A stretch of DNA of 64,000 nt from Prauserella flavalba (lineage in GTDB: Bacteria > Actinomycetota > Actinomycetes > Mycobacteriales > Pseudonocardiaceae): positions 806,001 to 870,000 of the forward strand of contig NZ_MASU01000005.1 in NCBI RefSeq assembly GCF_003202235.1, given 5' to 3'. The stretch's first letter is position 1, and each line of letters begins with the position of its first letter. Made by a program: the position numbers and the translations under genes. Positions 53,812-60,683 of this stretch are shown in pieces. Below the pieces are notes generated by a model that saw only the letters and a program-made list of their open reading frames with translations, was not told where the DNA came from and searched no databases.

Positions 53812-55048
53812 CGTCCTGCCGTGGCTGGCCGGCCTCCCGCGGCCACTGCTGCTCGTGGTGGCCGGACTGCTGGTCGCCGCGGAGGCCGGGCTGCTGATCG
53901 GGGTCGCGCTGCCCGGGGCGAGCGCCGTCATCGCGATCGGGGTGCTGGCGAGGGGTGGCCTCGCGGAGCCCGCGCTCGCGGCGGCGACCGTGGCGCTGGC
54001 CGCCGTGGCGGGCACCCAGCTGGCGTACCTGCGCGGCAGGCAGGGTGCGCTGCCGACACCGAGGCGGCTGCACGGCCCGCGCCGTCGCGCGCTCGGCCTG
54101 CTGGAGCGCAGGGGAGTGGCCGCGCTCGGCGTGGCGCAGTGGTTCGCGGTGGTGCGGACGCTGACGCCGCGGCTCGCCGGGTACGGCGGCATGGACTACC
54201 GCCGCTTCGCCGCCGTGAGTGTGCCGGTGGCGGCGCTGTGGGGCGGCGCGCTCGCGACGCTCGGCTACGTGGCGGCATCGGCCTACGACTCGCTCGCCCA
54301 GTGGTTCGGCCTCTCGGCCGTGGCCGTGCTCGCCGCGGCGGGGGTGGCGGTGTGGCTGGTGCGCAGGGCATTGCGCGCGGGCCGGGCCCCGCTACCCGTC
54401 GATGAGCGCCTGCAAGCCGGGCGCGTAGTGGTCGGCGATCCGCTCGGGGTCCACGGTCGCGGCCAGGCCCTCGCGGTCGACGGCCATCACCGCGCCCAGC
54501 CCGAGCAGGTGCGCGATCACCAGCTCGGCGCGCAGGCCTGCGTCGGGGCCTGCCAGTCGGGTCGCGACCCGGTCGGTCACCTGCTCGCGGAACCGTTCCC
54601 GCAGCAGGGCGCGCTCGTCGCCGCTTCCCGCCGCGAACACCACGCGTACCAGCAGGTCGCTGCCCTGTTCCCGGCGGTAGCGCACGAGCGTGAGCACCAG
54701 ATGCCTGCCCAGTCCGGCGTTGGGCACGGCGAGCAGGGCGTCGGCCGCTCCGGTGAAGTCGGCGACGGTGTCGAACAGGCCTTCCTTGCTGCCGAAGTGC
54801 TTGACGATCAGGGACGCGCTGACCCCGGCCTCGGCGGCGATGTCGCGCAGGGTGACCGCGGCGTAGGGCTGCCGGGCGAACGCCTTGCGCGCGGCCCGCA
54901 GGATGGCGCCCCGCCCGGAGTCCGACGCGGTCACGCGGCAGCCTCCACCAGCGCGGGCGTCGGCTGCCGTGCCGGCCCGGGGATCAGCAGGGTGCACACC
55001 AGCGCGGCGAGTGCCGCCGCCCCGGCGAGGACGAACACGAGCAGGTAG
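53804..55048 (+). CDS. DedA/VTT-domain membrane protein with abnormally long open 3' extension
   Basis: The first ~195 residues (to about 54391) form a credible DedA-like protein: LLLVVAGLLVAAEAGLLIGVALPG, several hydrophobic helices, and AVVRTLTPRLAGYGGMDYRRF as the family's R-x-P-G-like loop. DedA proteins are proton-coupled membrane proteins implicated in lipid-carrier recycling. Homologues end soon after the WLVRRALRAG helix. Here the frame stays open for another 219 codons antisense to the whole tetR gene, with no sign of conservation. Either the stop codon is lost, a frameshift is present (alternative frames stop at 54405 and 54428), or the tail is truly made. GTG 53804 overlaps the methyltransferase. 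Confidence 0.6.
   Translation: MPDVLPWLAGLPRPLLLVVAGLLVAAEAGLLIGVALPGASAVIAIGVLARGGLAEPALAAATVALAAVAGTQLAYLRGRQGALPTPRRLHGPRRRALGLLERRGVAALGVAQWFAVVRTLTPRLAGYGGMDYRRFAAVSVPVAALWGGALATLGYVAASAYDSLAQWFGLSAVAVLAAAGVAVWLVRRALRAGRAPLPVDERLQAGRVVVGDPLGVHGRGQALAVDGHHRAQPEQVRDHQLGAQACVGACQSGRDPVGHLLAEPFPQQGALVAASRREHHAYQQVAALFPAVAHEREHQMPAQSGVGHGEQGVGRSGEVGDGVEQAFLAAEVLDDQGRADPGLGGDVAQGDRGVGLPGERLARGPQDGAPPGVRRGHAAASTSAGVGCRAGPGISRVHTSAASAAAPARTNTSR
54392..54934 (-). CDS. TetR family regulator
   Basis: A 180-residue repressor. The helix-turn-helix reads ILRAARKAFARQPYAAVTLR, DIAAEAGVSASLIVKHFGSK, followed by a TetR_C_17/DUF-like helical effector domain (FTGAADALLAVPNAGLGRHL). GTG 54934 overlaps the exporter stop (GTGA), so regulator and exporter are co-transcribed. 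The palindrome at 56375-56396 upstream of the exporter is its probable operator. It lies fully antisense to the open extension of the DedA-type frame. Confidence 0.92.
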   Translation of the reverse strand: MTASDSGRGAILRAARKAFARQPYAAVTLRDIAAEAGVSASLIVKHFGSKEGLFDTVADFTGAADALLAVPNAGLGRHLVLTLVRYRREQGSDLLVRVVFAAGSGDERALLRERFREQVTDRVATRLAGPDAGLRAELVIAHLLGLGAVMAVDREGLAATVDPERIADHYAPGLQALIDG

Positions 55049-56352
55049 GCGTTCAGCGTCGGGGCGGTGTGCCCGGCGTGGGTGGCGGTGACGCCGGCCA
55101 GGACGGCGCCGACCACGGCACTGCACCCGGACTGGCCGATGGAGCGCATGAGGACGTTGAGCCCGTTGGCCGCGGCGGTCTCGGTCACGGGCACAGCATG
55201 CACGATCAGGGCGGGCAACGCGGAGTACGCCACGGCGGTACCCGCCGCGACCACGGTGGCGCCCGCGATGATCGTCGCGAGGTTCTCGCTCGTGAACAGG
55301 CGCACGACGTAGCCGAGGGCGAGCAGGGTGCACGCGACCGCCAGTGTCCAGCGGGGGCCTTTGGCGGCCGACAACCTCGCCGAGACCGGGGACAGCAGCA
55401 CCATCGTGACCCCGGCCGGCAGCAGGCACAGCCCGCTGACCACCACGGACGCGCCGAGCCCGTAGCCGGTCGAGGCCGGTTCCTGCACGAGCTGTGCGGT
55501 GGACAGCGAGTTGGCGTAGTAGGCGAACCCGACGAGCAGGGCGGCGAGGTTGGTGAACAGCACCGTCGGGCGTGCGCTGACGCGCAGGTCGACCAGCGGG
55601 TGCCGCGTGCGCAGCTGGTGCAGGCACCAGACCGGGGTGAGCACCGCGGCCGCGGCGAACAGACCCAGCGTGATCGCCGCCGTCCAGCCCCAGGTGCCGC
55701 CCTTCGACACGGCCAGCAGGCAGCACACCAGGATCGCGGTGAGTCCCAGCGCACCGGTGATGTCGAACCGGCCGCCGGCGCGTACGGGAGACTCGGGCAC
55801 GACGAGCAGCACCAGCAGTGCCTCGCCGACTCCGAGTGCGACGCAGACCCAGAACATGGTGTGCCAGTCGGCGTAGCGCACCACGAGAGCCGAGAACGGC
55901 ATGCCGAACGCCGCGCCGACGCCGATGGTGGAGCTCATGACGGCGATCGCGGACACGACGCGTTCCGGTGGCAGCTCGTCGCGCATGATGCTGATCCCCA
56001 GCGGCACGAAGGCGATCGCCGTGCCCTGCAGCGCTCTGCCCGCGATGAGCACCGGCAGCTCCGAGCTGATCGCGCACAGCATCGACCCGGTGATCATGAA
56101 CCCGAGGTTGAGCAGCAACATCCGGCGCTTGCCGTACAGGTCGCCCGCCCGGCCGAGCAGTGGTGTGCAGACCGCGCCGGTCACCAGCGTGGCGGTGACG
56201 AGCCAGCTCACGTCGGATCGGGAGCCGCCGGTGAGGCCGGGCAACAGGGGCAGCAGTGGGACGACGATCGTCTGCATCAATGCGACGACGACGCCGCCGA
56301 AGGCGAGGGTGGCGACGAACAGGCGCGGGCGGGAGACGGGCTGGTCGGTCAC
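54931..56352 (-). CDS. MFS drug exporter, DHA2 (14-TM) type
   Basis: A 473-residue transporter with the EmrB/QacA features: SRSDVSWLVTATLVTGAVCTP (motif D1-like), LLGRAGDLYGKRRMLLL (motif A), LIAGRALQGTAIAFVPLG (motif B) and GVGAAFGMPFSALVV (motif C). It would extrude drugs or metabolites with proton exchange. GTG 56352 is preferred (GGAG 4 nt upstream); TTG 56373 lies inside the operator. Co-transcribed with its TetR regulator. Substrate unknown. Confidence 0.9.
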   Translation of the reverse strand: MTDQPVSRPRLFVATLAFGGVVVALMQTIVVPLLPLLPGLTGGSRSDVSWLVTATLVTGAVCTPLLGRAGDLYGKRRMLLLNLGFMITGSMLCAISSELPVLIAGRALQGTAIAFVPLGISIMRDELPPERVVSAIAVMSSTIGVGAAFGMPFSALVVRYADWHTMFWVCVALGVGEALLVLLVVPESPVRAGGRFDITGALGLTAILVCCLLAVSKGGTWGWTAAITLGLFAAAAVLTPVWCLHQLRTRHPLVDLRVSARPTVLFTNLAALLVGFAYYANSLSTAQLVQEPASTGYGLGASVVVSGLCLLPAGVTMVLLSPVSARLSAAKGPRWTLAVACTLLALGYVVRLFTSENLATIIAGATVVAAGTAVAYSALPALIVHAVPVTETAAANGLNVLMRSIGQSGCSAVVGAVLAGVTATHAGHTAPTLNAYLLVFVLAGAAALAALVCTLLIPGPARQPTPALVEAAA

Positions 56353-56374
56353 GTGGCTCCAGGGGTGAACCAAT

Positions 56375-56396
56375 GTTTACCACCGTGATGGTAAAC
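56375..56396. promoter_or_regulatory. 22-bp palindromic operator of the TetR/MFS operon
   Basis: GTTTACCA (56375-56382) and TGGTAAAC (56389-56396) are perfect inverted repeats with a 6-bp spacer, just upstream of the exporter start. The AT-rich arms contrast with surrounding GC-rich DNA. Size and position fit a TetR-family operator. Confidence 0.7.
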
Positions 56397-56438
56397 GTGT
56401 GTTCACCGCCCTGTCCAAGGCCGGGACCGATAATCCGG

Positions 56439-56468
56439 TGGACCCGCCCCGGCGGTCGTCGCTAGCTT
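56439..56468 (+). promoter_or_regulatory. Promoter of the cmx leader
   Basis: TGGACC (56439-56444) and TAGCTT (56463-56468) are separated by 18 bp. The -10 lies 6 nt before an ATG that opens a 9-codon leader ORF, so the transcript likely begins at that ATG. Confidence 0.5.
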
Positions 56469-56474
56469 GTGCTC

Positions 56475-56504
56475 ATGTCCAGTCCCGAGGCATCCAGACT
56501 CTAG
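56475..56504 (+). CDS. Leader peptide upstream of the chloramphenicol exporter
   Basis: ATG TCC AGT CCC GAG GCA TCC AGA CTC TAG encodes the nonapeptide MSSPEASRL. It would be leaderless, starting at the predicted transcription start. Its stop codon merges with the 5' arm of a 20-nt perfect palindrome (56504-56523), the arrangement expected for ribosome-mediated attenuation by an antibiotic that stalls ribosomes. Too short for confident gene prediction, but context is strong. Confidence 0.55.
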   Translation: MSSPEASRL

Positions 56505-56629
56505 CCACCGGCGCGCCGGTGGCCTTTCCCGTGCCGTCGCCGTCTGCGACCGCCGCCACCGTTTCGCGCTCGACATCGGACTGATCCCTTTTCCGCGGCA
56601 GCGGGCATCTCGCTGTGCCCGCTGCCGCG
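56504..56629 (+). promoter_or_regulatory. Putative attenuator with two strong hairpins in the cmx leader
   Basis: Hairpin 1 is the palindrome GCCACCGGCG/CGCCGGTGGC (56504-56523), followed by CTTTCCC. Hairpin 2 has perfect 14-bp arms 56594-56607 and 56616-56629 with an 8-nt loop, ending 23 nt before the exporter GTG. The 3' arm of hairpin 1 (CGGTGGC, 56517-56523) could instead pair with GCCACCG at 56555-56561, giving a mutually exclusive fold if a ribosome covers the 5' arm. Confidence 0.55.
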
Positions 56630-56652
56630 TTCCGTGTGTCTGGAGTCTTGCT

Positions 56653-57825
56653 GTGCCTCTTGTCATCTACCTGCTCGGACTGGCGGTGTTCGCCCAGGGC
56701 ACGTCCGAGCTCATGCTGTCCGGCCTGCTGCCGGACATCGCCGCCGACCTGCGGGTGTCGGTCCCGGTGGCGGGATCGCTGACGTCGGTCTTCGCCGTCG
56801 GCATGATCGTCGGTGCACCCCTGCTCGCGATCGTGAGCCTGCGCTGGTCGCCGCGCCGCGCGCTGTTGACGTTCCTCATCGCCTTCGTCCTCGTGCACGT
56901 GATCGGCGCGCTCACCCCGAGCTTCGGGATCCTGCTCGCGACCCGGGTGCTCGCGGCGCTGGCCAACGCCGGGTTCCTCGCCGTCGCGCTGGCCGCGGCG
57001 ACCAGGCTCGTCGATCCCGGCGCCAAGGGGCGGGCCACGTCGGCGCTGCTCGGCGGCGTCACCCTGGCGTGCGTGGCGGGCGTGCCCGCCGGTGCGCTGC
57101 TCGGACAGCTGTGGGGCTGGCGCTCGGCGTTCTGGGCGGTGGCCCTCGTGTCGGTACCCGCGGTGTTCGCCATCCTGCGCTCGGTTCCGGCCGGTGCGGG
57201 CGAGGACGTGACGCCGAGCGCGCGGCGCGAACTGCGGGCGCTGCGCCGTCCGCGCCTGCTGGTGACCCTGCTGCTCGGTGCACTGGTGAACGGGGCGACG
57301 TTCTGTGCGTTCACCTACCTCGCGCCGCTGGCGACCGACGTCAGCGGGTTCACGCCGGGCTGGGTTCCGCTGCTGCTGGCGGTGTTCGGCATCGGCTCCT
57401 TCGCCGGAGTGACTCTCAGCGGCAGGCTCGCCGACACGCGGCCGCGGCCGCTGCTGATGGCGGGCGGGCTCGCCCTGCTCGCCGGCTGGGCGCTGTTCGC
57501 GTTCGTGGCCGCCAGCCCCACGGCGACGCTCGTGCTGCTGTTCGTCCAGGCGACGCTGTCGTTCGCCGTCGGCTCGACGCTGATCTCCCAGGTGCTCTAC
57601 GCGGCACCGGAGGCACCCACGCTCGGCGGCGGATTCGCCACGGCGGCGTTCAACGTCGGTGCGGCACTCGGGCCGTGGCTCGGCGGGATCGTGATCGCGA
57701 GCGGCCTCGGCTACCGCTCGCCGATCTGGGTCAGCGCGGCGCTGGTGGCGGCGGCGCTGCTGTGCGGCGCGCTCGCCGCGGGCCTGCGGCGGTCTCACAA
57801 GGCGGTGAGCGGTTCCGCGGCGTAG
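56653..57825 (+). CDS. cmx: Cmx/CmrA family chloramphenicol efflux MFS transporter
   Basis: A 390-residue, 12-helix transporter that starts MPLVIYLLGLAVFAQGTSEL and has MLSGLLPDIAADLRVSVPVAG. This is the distinctive N-terminus of the actinobacterial Cmx/CmlR chloramphenicol exporters, with motif GAPLLAIVSLRWSPRRALL. It should export chloramphenicol or related phenicols in exchange for protons. GTG 56653 has TGGAG with 7-nt spacing. A 180-nt structured leader with a nonapeptide ORF precedes it, implying drug-inducible control. Its 3' end overlaps the aminotransferase gene tail-to-tail by 31 nt. Confidence 0.9.
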   Translation: MPLVIYLLGLAVFAQGTSELMLSGLLPDIAADLRVSVPVAGSLTSVFAVGMIVGAPLLAIVSLRWSPRRALLTFLIAFVLVHVIGALTPSFGILLATRVLAALANAGFLAVALAAATRLVDPGAKGRATSALLGGVTLACVAGVPAGALLGQLWGWRSAFWAVALVSVPAVFAILRSVPAGAGEDVTPSARRELRALRRPRLLVTLLLGALVNGATFCAFTYLAPLATDVSGFTPGWVPLLLAVFGIGSFAGVTLSGRLADTRPRPLLMAGGLALLAGWALFAFVAASPTATLVLLFVQATLSFAVGSTLISQVLYAAPEAPTLGGGFATAAFNVGAALGPWLGGIVIASGLGYRSPIWVSAALVAAALLCGALAAGLRRSHKAVSGSAA

Positions 57826-58598
57826 GCCTCGTGCAACAGTTCCAGGAACCTCGGTGCCTCGGGTAGCGCCACGGATCCGATCCGGTTCACGGCGACGCCG
57901 GGTGTCCAGCAGTTCAGCACCGCGGCACCGGCCAGCGCGGGAACGTCGGCGGGCGTGACGGCAGCGGTTCGCTGCGACACGCCGAGCCGGTCGAGCTGCC
58001 TGCGGACGATGCCCATCGTGGTGCCGGCAAGCACGTCCGCCTCGGGCCACACCACGGTGTCGCCGTCCCAGAAGGCGAGGTACCAGATCGTGGCCTCGCT
58101 GAGCCGTCCGTGACGGTCGGCGAACACGGCGTCGTCGAAACCCTCGGCGACGGCCCGGCGCAGGTAGTACGTCTTGGCCACCTCGCCGACGTGCTTGATG
58201 TGGGGCAGCACGTGTTCGTGCCGCACCGGCAGCAGCGCCAGCGGCCCGGCCGGCCCCGCGGAGGCCGGGCCCGTGCGCACCAGCAGCTCGGGACCGGCCT
58301 CCGCGTCGGCGGCGGTGAACTCGCCCTCCGGTGAGAACACCGTGGCCGTCACGGAGGCATCGGCCGGGCCGTCCTCCACGGCCGTCCGCAGCCTGGCGCG
58401 CACGACGGCGTCGGGCAGCGCCCGGCCGAACAGCTCCACCGACGCCCTGCGGAGGCACGCCAGATGGAGATCGAGGCCACGCGCGCGCCCTCCGCGCACC
58501 TGCAGAGCGGTGAAGTGGGCGTACCCGGCCAAGGCGAGCGGGGTCACGTCCTCGGCGGTCGCGGTCCGGCCGTTGCGGTGGGCGACGAAGGAGGTCAT
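57795..58598 (-). CDS. Aminotransferase class IV family protein
   Basis: A 267-residue fold-type IV PLP enzyme related to D-amino-acid aminotransferase, branched-chain aminotransferase and 4-amino-4-deoxychorismate lyase. The PLP lysine is in HIKHVGEVAKTYYLRRAV and the phosphate/glutamate region in GRLSEATIWYLAFWDGD and TTMGIVRRQL. Short length and divergent substrate loop prevent a precise assignment. ATG 58598 starts MTSFVAHRNGR. The upstream region on this strand has TTGACCTTGACA-like sequence (about 58622-58634) that could supply a -35, and the 30-bp palindrome lies further upstream. Confidence 0.87.
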   Translation of the reverse strand: MTSFVAHRNGRTATAEDVTPLALAGYAHFTALQVRGGRARGLDLHLACLRRASVELFGRALPDAVVRARLRTAVEDGPADASVTATVFSPEGEFTAADAEAGPELLVRTGPASAGPAGPLALLPVRHEHVLPHIKHVGEVAKTYYLRRAVAEGFDDAVFADRHGRLSEATIWYLAFWDGDTVVWPEADVLAGTTMGIVRRQLDRLGVSQRTAAVTPADVPALAGAAVLNCWTPGVAVNRIGSVALPEAPRFLELLHEAYAAEPLTAL

Positions 58599-58649
58599 GG
58601 CCGCACGCTCAGCGCTTACATCGGTGTCAAGGTCAAGTCTCCCGGGAGC

Positions 58650-58679
58650 ACTCCGTGATAAGAGGCATTATCACGGAGT
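58650..58679. promoter_or_regulatory. 30-bp interrupted palindrome (operator)
   Basis: ACTCCGTGATAA (58650-58661) and TTATCACGGAGT (58668-58679) are perfect 12-bp arms with a 6-bp spacer. A further half-site CGTGATAG occurs at 58713-58720. It lies in the 155-bp divergent gap between the aminotransferase and coiled-coil genes. No regulator gene is adjacent, so the binding protein may be encoded elsewhere or be the zinc-knuckle protein itself. Confidence 0.7.
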
Positions 58680-58726
58680 ATCTCGTTCGAATCTTTTCGC
58701 TGATTCGCGTGTCGTGATAGCAGTTT

Positions 58727-58732
58727 TAGTAT
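58727..58732 (+). promoter_or_regulatory. -10 box for the coiled-coil gene
   Basis: TAGTAT at 58727-58732 lies 21 nt before GTG 58754. The -35 region (TTCGCG, 17-nt spacing) is poor, consistent with an activated or regulated promoter. Confidence 0.4.
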
Positions 58733-58753
58733 CGCGTGCGCGAAACTTGCTGT

Positions 58754-59821
58754 GTGGAAAACGAGCTGGTGAGCGACGTGGAGACCGGGGAAACCGCGCA
58801 ACCGGAGCCGGTGTGCGCGCTGGAGGGCTGCGACAACCCGCTGCCGCCTCCGTCGGTGGACGAGAACGGGCGCCGCAAGGGCGGGCGGCCCTCGTCGTAC
58901 TGCTGCAAGGCCCACGCCGACGCGGCGTCGCGCCAGCGCCGGGCGGCCCAGACCGCGGCGGTGGTGGACCCGCTGGTGGAGCTGCGAAGGGCCGCCGAGC
59001 TGTTCGGCCCGGTAGCGGGGCCCGTGCTGGAGGCGCTCGGGGACATGACGGCCCGGCTCGAGGCGGCCGAGCAGGGCGCCGTGGCGCAGGTGCGGCAGGC
59101 CGAGGAGCAGGCGGCGGCGGCACGCGCCGAGGCCGAGGACGCACTGCGCCGGGCCGAGCAGGCCGAACGCGCGAGGGACCGGGCGCTGGCGCAGGCCAGG
59201 GACGACAAGGCCGCGCGAGCCGAGGCGGAGAAGGCGGCGCAGCGGGCGGCGGCCGAGGCCGAGCAGGTTCAGCGCGATGCCTGGGCCCGCATCGCGCAGC
59301 ACGAACGCGCGCGGGGTGCCGCCGAGTCGGCCGCCACGGCGAGCGCGCAGGCCCGTGACGAGCTGGCCCACCAGCTCCGGGCCGCCCGGCAGCAGCTCGA
59401 CGAGGCGCGGGACGGCCGGGCCGCGCTCGCCGACCAGCTGGAGACGGCGCGGGACGAACTACGGGACCTGGTCAGCGCCCACACCCTCGCCGGCGAACGC
59501 CTGGAAGCCGCCACAGCACGGCTGACGGCCACCGAGGCGTCGCTCGAGCACGCCCGCAAGGACCTCGCCGAGGCGCGGCGGGAGAACACCGCGCAGCGCG
59601 AGCAGCTCGACCGCACCCTCGGCGAGCTCGCCGAGCAACGCACCGCGGCACGGCTGGCGGAGGCCAAGGCGCACGCGGCGGAGCAGTCGCTCTCCGGCCA
59701 CGAGGCACGGCTCGCCGAACTGGGGGAGCAGCTCGCCCAGGCCCACGCCAGGGTCGACCGGTTGCTCGCCGCACCGGCGGTCCCCGACCCGCCTGCCGGG
59801 GATGAGCAGCCGAAGCCGTGA
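58754..59821 (+). CDS. Zinc-knuckle, long coiled-coil protein of unknown function
   Basis: A 355-residue protein not assigned to a known family. Residues about 18-65 contain CALEGCDNPLPPPSVDENGR, then KGGRPSSYCCKAHADAASRQRR: a C-x4-C ... C-C-x2-H pattern that resembles a small zinc finger followed by a basic patch. From residue about 75 to 335 it is almost uninterrupted alanine/glutamate/arginine coiled coil (EAEDALRRAEQAERARDRAL and similar). A proline-rich tail follows. There is no signal peptide or membrane segment. The layout suggests a nucleic-acid-binding head with a long dimerising rod. GTG 58754 is preferred; GTG 58736 is too close to the -10. Confidence 0.75.
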   Translation: MENELVSDVETGETAQPEPVCALEGCDNPLPPPSVDENGRRKGGRPSSYCCKAHADAASRQRRAAQTAAVVDPLVELRRAAELFGPVAGPVLEALGDMTARLEAAEQGAVAQVRQAEEQAAAARAEAEDALRRAEQAERARDRALAQARDDKAARAEAEKAAQRAAAEAEQVQRDAWARIAQHERARGAAESAATASAQARDELAHQLRAARQQLDEARDGRAALADQLETARDELRDLVSAHTLAGERLEAATARLTATEASLEHARKDLAEARRENTAQREQLDRTLGELAEQRTAARLAEAKAHAAEQSLSGHEARLAELGEQLAQAHARVDRLLAAPAVPDPPAGDEQPKP

Positions 59822-59840
59822 GCGGTTGATGTCAGTTGCT

Positions 59841-59866
59841 GGTTACGTAAATGCGTGGTTACATAA
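59841..59866. promoter_or_regulatory. Direct-repeat operator upstream of the ArsR gene
   Basis: GGTTACGTAA (59841-59850) and GGTTACATAA (59857-59866) repeat with a 16-bp period just upstream of the ArsR start. Each contains TTACRTAA, itself a near-palindrome. Spacing and AT-richness suggest autoregulation by the ArsR-type protein. Confidence 0.5.
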
Positions 59867-59871
59867 GCGCT

Positions 59872-60192
59872 GTGACCACGGACGTTTTCGCGGTACTGGC
59901 GGACCCACATCGCCGGAGAGTGCTGGAGCTCGTCGCGGCGCGCGAGCGTACGGCGGGGGAACTGGCCGCCGAGTTCGACGTGAGCAGACCCGCCGTCTCG
60001 CGGCATCTCCGCGTGCTCAAGGAAGCCGGCCTGGTCACGTGCAGACAGGACGCCCAGCGCCGGATCTACCGGCTCGACCCGGGGCCGCTGACGGAGGTCA
60101 CCGGCTGGGTCGAGCGCATGCGCGGCTACTGGGCGGGCCGGCTCGACGCACTGGAAGCCCATCTCGACGCGCACCCGGAGGTACCCGAATGA
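59872..60192 (+). CDS. ArsR-type HTH transcriptional regulator
   Basis: A 106-residue winged-helix protein: DVFAVLADPHRRRVLELVAA, GELAAEFDVSRPAVSRHLRV, LKEAGLVTCRQDAQRRIYRL. It lacks the CVC metal site, so it is the non-metal subgroup that partners with SRPBCC proteins. GTG 59872 is preferred; ATG 59851 would include the operator repeat. The stop overlaps the SRPBCC gene (ATGA). Likely a repressor of its own operon. Confidence 0.9.
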   Translation: MTTDVFAVLADPHRRRVLELVAARERTAGELAAEFDVSRPAVSRHLRVLKEAGLVTCRQDAQRRIYRLDPGPLTEVTGWVERMRGYWAGRLDALEAHLDAHPEVPE

Positions 60193-60683
60193 GTTCCGTT
60201 GGCAGAGCCCCGCTCGACGACGTGAAAGGCACCGTCGGTCTCGGCCGGGACGGCGCCTGGCAGATCCGCTTCGAACGCCGCCTGCGCCACGCGCCGGAGC
60301 GGGTGTGGCGGGCTCTGGTCGACCCGGTCGAGCAGGGTCGCTGGTTGCCGGGTGTGACCCTCGAGGCGCGGGTGGGCGGCGTCGCGGTCTACGACTTCGG
60401 CGAGGAAGGCCGCGCGGAGGGCACCGTCGTCACCGTCGAGCCGCCGAGGGTGCTGGAGCACTCGTGGTCGTGGCCGGGCGAGGAGGACTCCGTGGTGCGG
60501 TGGGAGCTGCGGGCCGAGGACGACGCCACGGTGCTCGTGCTCCTGCACCGCCCCGTACGCCCCGAGCCCGCCGTGCACTACTGCCTCGGCTGGCACGTCA
60601 TGCTCGACGCCCTCGGCACGCACCTGGCGGGTGGCGAGCCGGGCGAGCCCGACTACGACCACCTCGCCTCCCTGTACTCCTAG
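60189..60683 (+). CDS. SRPBCC (AHSA1-like) domain protein
   Basis: A 164-residue START/Bet v1-like protein with the AHSA1 pattern FERRLRHAPERVWRALVDPV, GRWLPGVTLEARVGG, PPRVLEHSWSWPGEEDSVVRW. Members bind hydrophobic ligands; paired with ArsR-type regulators they are presumed ligand-handling or stress proteins. ATG 60189 overlaps the ArsR stop. Its 3' end overlaps the MFS gene on the other strand by 4 nt. Confidence 0.9.
   Translation: MSSVGRAPLDDVKGTVGLGRDGAWQIRFERRLRHAPERVWRALVDPVEQGRWLPGVTLEARVGGVAVYDFGEEGRAEGTVVTVEPPRVLEHSWSWPGEEDSVVRWELRAEDDATVLVLLHRPVRPEPAVHYCLGWHVMLDALGTHLAGGEPGEPDYDHLASLYS

Noticed and set aside
58622-58634. TTGACCTTGACA on the minus strand upstream of the aminotransferase as a definite MerR-type promoter
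   Set aside because: No acceptable -10 lies at 17-20 bp and no MerR gene is adjacent; kept only as a possible -35.
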